Below, piece by piece: positions 59,900 to 64,000 of a DNA stretch of 64,000 nucleotides (positions within the stretch are counted from its first letter, which is position 1; each line of letters opens with the position of its first letter). The position numbers were made by a program, and so were the translations under genes. The DNA comes from PWQG01 sp050486205 (lineage in GTDB: Bacteria; Pseudomonadota; Gammaproteobacteria; Pseudomonadales; Pseudohongiellaceae), in the NCBI GenBank assembly GCA_050486205.1, contig JBJHCW010000007.1, forward strand, positions 1 through 64,000, given 5' to 3'. The notes below the pieces were generated by a model that saw only the letters and a program-made list of their open reading frames with translations, was not told the origin of the DNA and did not search any database.

Positions 59900-59955
59900 A
59901 GAAAAGGGGACAGATTTGTTTTCGCGTCGGCGAAAATAAATCTGTCCCCTTTTCT
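59900..59955. repeat. Dispersed GGGGACAG repeat, hairpin between convergent genes
   Basis: A plus copy (59900-59924, with TTTGTTTT) and a minus copy (59931-59955) with a six-base loop. It fills the gap between the aldo/keto reductase stop and the DUF481 stop, so it is well placed to terminate both genes. Confidence 0.93.
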
Positions 59956-60718
59956 ACAGCCGCACCAGCAGGGTTATCGACGCCTCCGCATCGTGTTTTT
60001 TCCGGTTTGCCTGCACCAGGCTCTGGTGACGCACCTGCACCGTGAACTTCATGGAAATATTGTCCAGTACATCGGATTCCACGCCAGTGGTCGAACGCGA
60101 TACAGTGATGCGGTCACCAGCATCCACACTGAGCTCCTGAATGAAACGGGCATTGTCTGACACGTCCCATGTGTACTCGGTGGAGAGTCGGATGATGGCT
60201 TCGTTGAAGTCCTCGGCCGGTGAGTTCGAGTTACGTATTCCGGCTCCCACGGTGTAATCCCAGCTCATGTTGTCAACGTTGCGCAGCCACATCTGGCCAT
60301 AACTGATTGATACATCGGACTGGAAGTCGAACCCGCTGAACCGGTCACGTTCGTGCGCACCCCGGCCCTGGATGAAATTGTTGTCATCAAAGTTGTAGGT
60401 TGCACTGAGCACCGTGTAGAACCGCTCGGCGGCCAGTTCATTGCGTTTGGATGAGCGAAATCCGTCGAAGGAAAAACGATGGCGCCAGGCTTCGCGCTCG
60501 GCATCAACGCGGCTGCGCAGGCGTACGTTCTGGTCGTGTGTGTTGCCTGAGGTGAATACCGCGCCCAGCTCGACCTGGCTGGAAAAGTCCCACGAGTCGG
60601 GGTCTGGGTCAGGGTCCTGGGCCAGGGTGGTGCTCGCTGCAAGCAGTGATGCCAGCGCAGTGGCGGACGCTGTCACGCCCAGGTATCTCTGGATACTTCT
60701 TCTTGCAGAAAAACGCAT
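59954..60718 (-). CDS. DUF481-family outer-membrane protein (YdiY-like)
   Basis: 254 residues with a signal peptide (ending STTLAQDPD). The DUF481 body begins WDFSSQVELGAVFTSGNTHDQNVRLRSRVDAEREAWRHRF and consists of alternating strands to the end (HDAEASITLLVRL). Such proteins are predicted barrels; E. coli YdiY is acid-inducible. ATG 60718 follows GAGG by nine bases. Frames further upstream oppose the sixA gene and are not coding. It diverges from sixA, with about 170 bases of shared promoter region. Confidence 0.87.
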   Translation of the reverse strand: MRFSARRSIQRYLGVTASATALASLLAASTTLAQDPDPDPDSWDFSSQVELGAVFTSGNTHDQNVRLRSRVDAEREAWRHRFSFDGFRSSKRNELAAERFYTVLSATYNFDDNNFIQGRGAHERDRFSGFDFQSDVSISYGQMWLRNVDNMSWDYTVGAGIRNSNSPAEDFNEAIIRLSTEYTWDVSDNARFIQELSVDAGDRITVSRSTTGVESDVLDNISMKFTVQVRHQSLVQANRKKHDAEASITLLVRL

Positions 60719-60887
60719 GGATCGGATCCTCTCACTCAAGGCGGGATTCTCCCGATTCAGCCGGCTGATGTCCAGTCGTGTGACTGCTGCCACAGCGAGT
60801 GGCGGTAATAGGTGGAACCCTTGACGAGCTGGGGTACAATTCCGGCCACTTGTAGTATTGGTTCGAATAACCAGGAGTGCAGGGAAT

Positions 60888-61394
60888 ATGAAGCAGTTGT
60901 TGCTTGTGCGACATGCAAAGTCGGACCCGGCCGGTCCGGGCGAGAAGGATATCGACAGGCCTTTGAGCGAGCGGGGTCGCAGTGATGTGCCAGCGATGGT
61001 GCAGCGCCTGACCTCACGCAATATCGACCTGCCGGAACGCATTGTGGCCAGCAGTGCCTGCCGTACGCGCGAGACAGCCGAGCTGTTTGCAGCCCACATC
61101 GGGCTTTCCGCGGATCGCATCGAACTGGATCCGCAGATCTATCTGGCCGGGGAGTCGCGCCTGTTGCAAATATGCCGGGCGCTGGACGATGGTCTGGATG
61201 TGGTGATGCTGGTGGGGCACAATCCGGCCATGACCGACCTGTTGAACCTGCTTTGTGATAATGTCCGCGTTGACCATGTGCCCACCTGCGGGGTGGCCCA
61301 CCTTCGTATACCCGAGCGAACCTGGGCCGCGCTGAATGCGGATGTGGCCGATCTGGTCAGCTTCGATTACCCGGGTCGTCATGTCAAGGTCTGA
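60888..61394 (+). CDS. sixA: SixA-like phosphohistidine phosphatase
   Basis: 168 residues of the histidine phosphatase superfamily. KQLLLVRHAKSD carries the RHA catalytic core (Arg8-His9), ASSACRTRETAELF the second Arg, and LVGHNPAMTDLL the second His. Size and the RHAKS start are those of SixA, which dephosphorylates histidine phosphotransfer proteins. GGAG lies 12 bases before ATG 60888. Its end overlaps the ChaN-like gene by 14 bases. Confidence 0.9.
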   Translation: MKQLLLVRHAKSDPAGPGEKDIDRPLSERGRSDVPAMVQRLTSRNIDLPERIVASSACRTRETAELFAAHIGLSADRIELDPQIYLAGESRLLQICRALDDGLDVVMLVGHNPAMTDLLNLLCDNVRVDHVPTCGVAHLRIPERTWAALNADVADLVSFDYPGRHVKV

Positions 61395-62424
61395 TTGCCG
61401 TTCAATTCCCGTCTGTATTTTGTTGCCCTTGCTGGCGCTTCTTTTGACTGCCTGCAGTGTGCTGCCCGGTGAGCGCACGCGCACGGATACTGAGTTTGAC
61501 GTCCCGGCGTGGCAAAGTGAATTGCTGCAGGATCACCCGCTGGTGGGACGTATCTGGCAGCACCGGTCGCAGCAGTTCATCAGCGCGCAGTCACTGTCCC
61601 GGTCCCTGACCCAGGGTGACATCCTGCTGCTGGGCGAAAAACACGACAATCCCGACCACCATGCACTGCGTCTTGCGCTGCTGGAGCAGGTGCATGGGCA
61701 GCGGCCGGTGAGCCTGATTGCCATGGAAATGCTGACCGAGGCGCAGCAGGCACGGGTGGATGCACTTCAGGGCAGTGGTGCTCACGATCACGAGTCGCTG
61801 CGTGAGCAACTGGCGTGGGATGATGGCTGGCAGTGGGAGTTTTACGCACCCTTGCTGGAGTTTGTGCTGGCAGCATCGCACCTGGAACTGCGCAGCGCCA
61901 ATATCGACCGCGACACCCTGTCCGCAGTCTATCGTGGTGAGCTGCCGCCGGCGGTGTCCGCAGCGCTGGTGGGTGCGCTCACAGGTGCGCAGCGCAACAG
62001 CCTGGCCGAGGATATTGACATCAGTCATTGTGGCCTGCTGCCGGACAGTCAGTTCGAGTCCATGGTGCGCGTCCAGCAGGTGCGCGATTACACCATGGCG
62101 CAGGCATTGCTTGCTGGCTCAGGGGTCGGCGCGGCGGCAATCGATGCGAATGGTGAAACGGACCGGCGCGATGGCCTCAGGGTGCTGGTGGCTGGCAACT
62201 ATCATGTACGCCGTGATCTGGGTGTGCCCAATTATCTGCCACCGGGCCTGCGCAGTGAGACCGAGGGGGTGATAACCGTGGCATTTCTGGAAGTGGTGGA
62301 GGGGCGGTTTGATCCAGACGACTACCAGCAGCAGCTGGCGGGACTGCCAGCCTGGGACTACATCTGGTTCACGCCGGCGCTGACCGATGAAGACTATTGT
62401 GAACGCATGGCGGGTGGTACCTGA
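61381..62424 (+). CDS. ChaN-family lipoprotein
   Basis: 347 residues. The signal ends LLTACS, so lipid-anchored. The ChaN/EreA-like domain opens with DILLLGEKHDNPDHHALRLALLEQV and SLIAMEMLTEAQQARVDAL, which hold the conserved Glu and His residues. Campylobacter ChaN binds haem at the outer membrane; similar roles are proposed for others. The ATG at 61381 lies within the last codons of sixA (14-base overlap, different frame), so translation is coupled. Confidence 0.87.
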   Translation: MSRSDCRSIPVCILLPLLALLLTACSVLPGERTRTDTEFDVPAWQSELLQDHPLVGRIWQHRSQQFISAQSLSRSLTQGDILLLGEKHDNPDHHALRLALLEQVHGQRPVSLIAMEMLTEAQQARVDALQGSGAHDHESLREQLAWDDGWQWEFYAPLLEFVLAASHLELRSANIDRDTLSAVYRGELPPAVSAALVGALTGAQRNSLAEDIDISHCGLLPDSQFESMVRVQQVRDYTMAQALLAGSGVGAAAIDANGETDRRDGLRVLVAGNYHVRRDLGVPNYLPPGLRSETEGVITVAFLEVVEGRFDPDDYQQQLAGLPAWDYIWFTPALTDEDYCERMAGGT

Positions 62425-62472
62425 ATTCAGCACCCGGGGTGCCGCCCTGGATGCGTGAAGTCTGCACACCTG

Positions 62473-63318
62473 TCAGTGGGTGAATGAGTAGATCAGGTAG
62501 TTCAGGCCAAGCTGGTAGGCCTGGTTTGAGAAACGGGTGGGGTAGTGTTGGGTATAGGTGTGCTCCCAGCCGTCGCCCAGGTCGGTGTTCCAGTTGATCA
62601 GTACCATGATGCGGCCATCGTTATCCTTTATGGCGTGCAGGGAGGCATGGTCCACATCACGCTCGGGGATGTTCTGTGGGTTGCCGCCGTGAGGAATCAT
62701 CTTGGGGCCGTCTATATCGTAGTAGATGCGAAAGATTTCGTGATCATCCGGCAACTCCACCACCTCGTACTCTGGCAGTAACTGCATGATGGCGTTGTGG
62801 AAAACCTCCCACTCGCGTGTCCCCCAGAAGTCATCAATGATAAGAAAACCACCGCGCAGCAGGTATTCGCGCAGGTTGTGGCGCTCGCGTTCCGACCACA
62901 CCGGTCCGCCGGCGCGGCCCATTTCCAGTGCGTAGAGAATGGGATACTCAAAGATCTGGTCGTCGTCGGCGCGCAGCACAATGGGGTCGCGCATGACACG
63001 GATATTGCTCAGGCGACCAACGCCGCGCAGGAAATTGATGTCGGCTTCCGGAAAGTCGATGGCCCAGGGTCCGTAACCCCAGCGCGAGGGGAACATGCTG
63101 TTGTATTGCAGGCGCACGAATGCAAACTCACCTGCCTGGTCCATGGCTTCGTAGGCATCAGGCCCGGCGTTGATGGCACTGGACGGGAACTGGGCATGGG
63201 CAACGCGCGGGAACAGCAGCGCGAGTGCGCATACCAGGGCAGACACCAGCGCCGTGGCCGGCGTGAAGGCCAGCGCACGGGTAGGGATGGTGGCGCAAAC
63301 GGGTAGATGGTACGTCAT
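62473..63318 (-). CDS. DUF4159-family exported protein
   Basis: 281 residues with a signal peptide (ending RVAHAQFP). The DUF4159 body includes EFAFVRLQYNSMFPSRWGYGPWAIDFPEADINFLRGVGRLSNI, LREYLLRGGFLIIDDFWGTREW and VLINWNTDLGDGWEH. The fold resembles glutamine-amidotransferase-like domains, and family members are often C-terminal to von Willebrand membrane proteins in MoxR operons; here it stands alone. ATG 63318 is chosen because it starts the signal peptide, though its ribosome binding site is weak (GACAGG close by). Confidence 0.85.
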   Translation of the reverse strand: MTYHLPVCATIPTRALAFTPATALVSALVCALALLFPRVAHAQFPSSAINAGPDAYEAMDQAGEFAFVRLQYNSMFPSRWGYGPWAIDFPEADINFLRGVGRLSNIRVMRDPIVLRADDDQIFEYPILYALEMGRAGGPVWSERERHNLREYLLRGGFLIIDDFWGTREWEVFHNAIMQLLPEYEVVELPDDHEIFRIYYDIDGPKMIPHGGNPQNIPERDVDHASLHAIKDNDGRIMVLINWNTDLGDGWEHTYTQHYPTRFSNQAYQLGLNYLIYSFTH

Positions 63319-63418
63319 GCCTGTCAGTGTCCGTGATGTTGACGGTTGATTCAAGAGGGTACGGGCCAGCTTGTGTGGCGGATGTGGCATAATCAGGCAA
63401 AACATGAAAGAGGTTGCC

Positions 63419-64000
63419 ATGACAGTCATTGCCTTTGTCCGTCGCTGGATCCCCGTCCCCGTGCTGCTCGCGCTTGTTGTCTTGTCTGCCCTGACCATGC
63501 TGTCCGCGTGCGCGCCCGATCGCGAACCGGGAGACGAAGGCGCCGACGCCGTGGGCAGGCGTGATGCGCCCGGTCAGCCGGTGCAGGTGCAGCTTGCTGT
63601 GCTGTCCAGCCCGCCGCATCTGGTCACGGCCGGGCAGGCGCTGATTGAAATTGTGCAGCGTGGCGGCGCGGATGCTGCACCGCAGTTGCGGATCAATGGT
63701 CAGGCGGCACCGGGTCCTGCGCCGCAGCTGATCAGTGAGCAGGGTGCGGAGCGGGTCTATCGCCAGCTGCTGAGGGACCTGCCCGAAGGCCAGAGTGAAA
63801 TCCAGGTGCAGATACCCACCACTGGCCGGGGCCAGGCGCAGACACAGACACAGGCCAGCCTTACCCTGGTCAATTACCCGGCCAGTGGGCCGGTGTTCTC
63901 GGGTGAGCCACTGAGCCCTTATTTCTGCCTTGCCGAGCTGGCCCCGACCCGTGATGGCAGCCCGCGCCGTTTTGCCATTGGCAATGGTGAGTACCTGGAC
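63419..64000 (+). CDS. DUF6351-like large lipoprotein, 5' part (cut by window edge)
   Basis: 194 codons are open to the last base, so the gene continues beyond the window. The signal peptide and lipobox read VVLSALTMLSAC, with Cys31 the probable lipid site. The next part has a Pro/Ala/Gln-rich Ig-like domain (VQLAVLSSPPHLVTAGQALIEIVQRGG...LRINGQ, LLRDLPEGQSEIQVQI, LVNYPASGPVFSGEPLSPYFC), the arrangement I associate with DUF6351 proteins, which carry a hydrolase-like domain farther on. AAAGAGG sits five bases before ATG 63419, favouring it over ATG 63404. Confidence 0.75.
   Translation, partial: MTVIAFVRRWIPVPVLLALVVLSALTMLSACAPDREPGDEGADAVGRRDAPGQPVQVQLAVLSSPPHLVTAGQALIEIVQRGGADAAPQLRINGQAAPGPAPQLISEQGAERVYRQLLRDLPEGQSEIQVQIPTTGRGQAQTQTQASLTLVNYPASGPVFSGEPLSPYFCLAELAPTRDGSPRRFAIGNGEYLD

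Overview
The window is chromosomal DNA of a free-living Gammaproteobacterium, probably marine or otherwise oligotrophic. The signs are OxyR with both redox cysteines, a CysD/CysNC sulfate-activation operon, an NfrB/NfrA/WecB glycan operon, a TAXI-type TRAP transporter, a PQQ/cytochrome c alcohol dehydrogenase, many small lipoproteins and outer-membrane barrels, and a Zur-type operator. No rRNA, tRNA, CRISPR array or prophage was seen. The taxonomic guess rests on gene families only.

Layout. 0.3-7.7 kb: oxyR, a large secreted redoxin/cytochrome c/copper-monooxygenase-like/EF-hand protein, an isoquinoline-1-oxidoreductase-like molybdenum enzyme (two subunits), a 262-bp nested inverted-repeat element, and an iron-type alcohol dehydrogenase. 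8-15.7 kb: a small lipoprotein, a cytochrome c-PQQ dehydrogenase of the polyvinyl-alcohol-dehydrogenase type, a TAXI TRAP binding protein and fused permease, and a DUF885 lipoprotein, with copies of a short palindromic repeat in the gaps. Together these suggest periplasmic oxidation of alcohols and aldehydes plus uptake of an organic acid. 15.8-25.9 kb: envelope and stress functions (OmpA-like lipoprotein, a Crp/Fnr regulator coupled to an ExoD protein, BON protein, DUF1328, a second ExoD, barrels) and a TonB-like/PadR/membrane-protein operon facing a Zur-box-controlled DUF1826 gene. 25.9-34.8 kb: a six-gene minus-strand operon wecB-nfrB-nfrA-DUF4434-serine hydrolase-alpha/beta hydrolase, probably making and exporting a ManNAc-based surface glycan under c-di-GMP control. 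35.3-38.5 kb: an autoregulated GntR/ABC-transporter/acyltransferase operon. 38.6-43.8 kb: MAPEG, VOC, gluzincin and VanZ-like proteins, a truncated enoyl-CoA hydratase, and mannose-1-phosphate guanylyltransferase. 43.8-49.1 kb: sulfate uptake and activation (cysD-cysNC-permease-cysQ).

49.1-60 kb is the most accessory part. It has eight repeat loci, a REP-associated tyrosine transposase, a phospholipase D-family synthase, a SufR-like regulator, and a plus-strand run of five genes: ECF sigma factor, zinc-finger anti-sigma factor, Ala/Ser-rich secreted protein, Asp-rich tandem-repeat secreted protein, TPR plus outer-membrane barrel. I recognise no described system in that run, and it is my best candidate for a new surface or secretion system. 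60-64 kb: DUF481 barrel, SixA-like phosphatase, ChaN-like lipoprotein, DUF4159 protein, and the start of a large DUF6351-like lipoprotein cut by the window edge.

The most pervasive non-coding feature is the dispersed repeat (core GGGGACAGATTTATTTT), found singly or as inverted pairs at 13 loci confined to 8.3-15.7 kb and 49.2-60.0 kb and absent from the 33 kb between.
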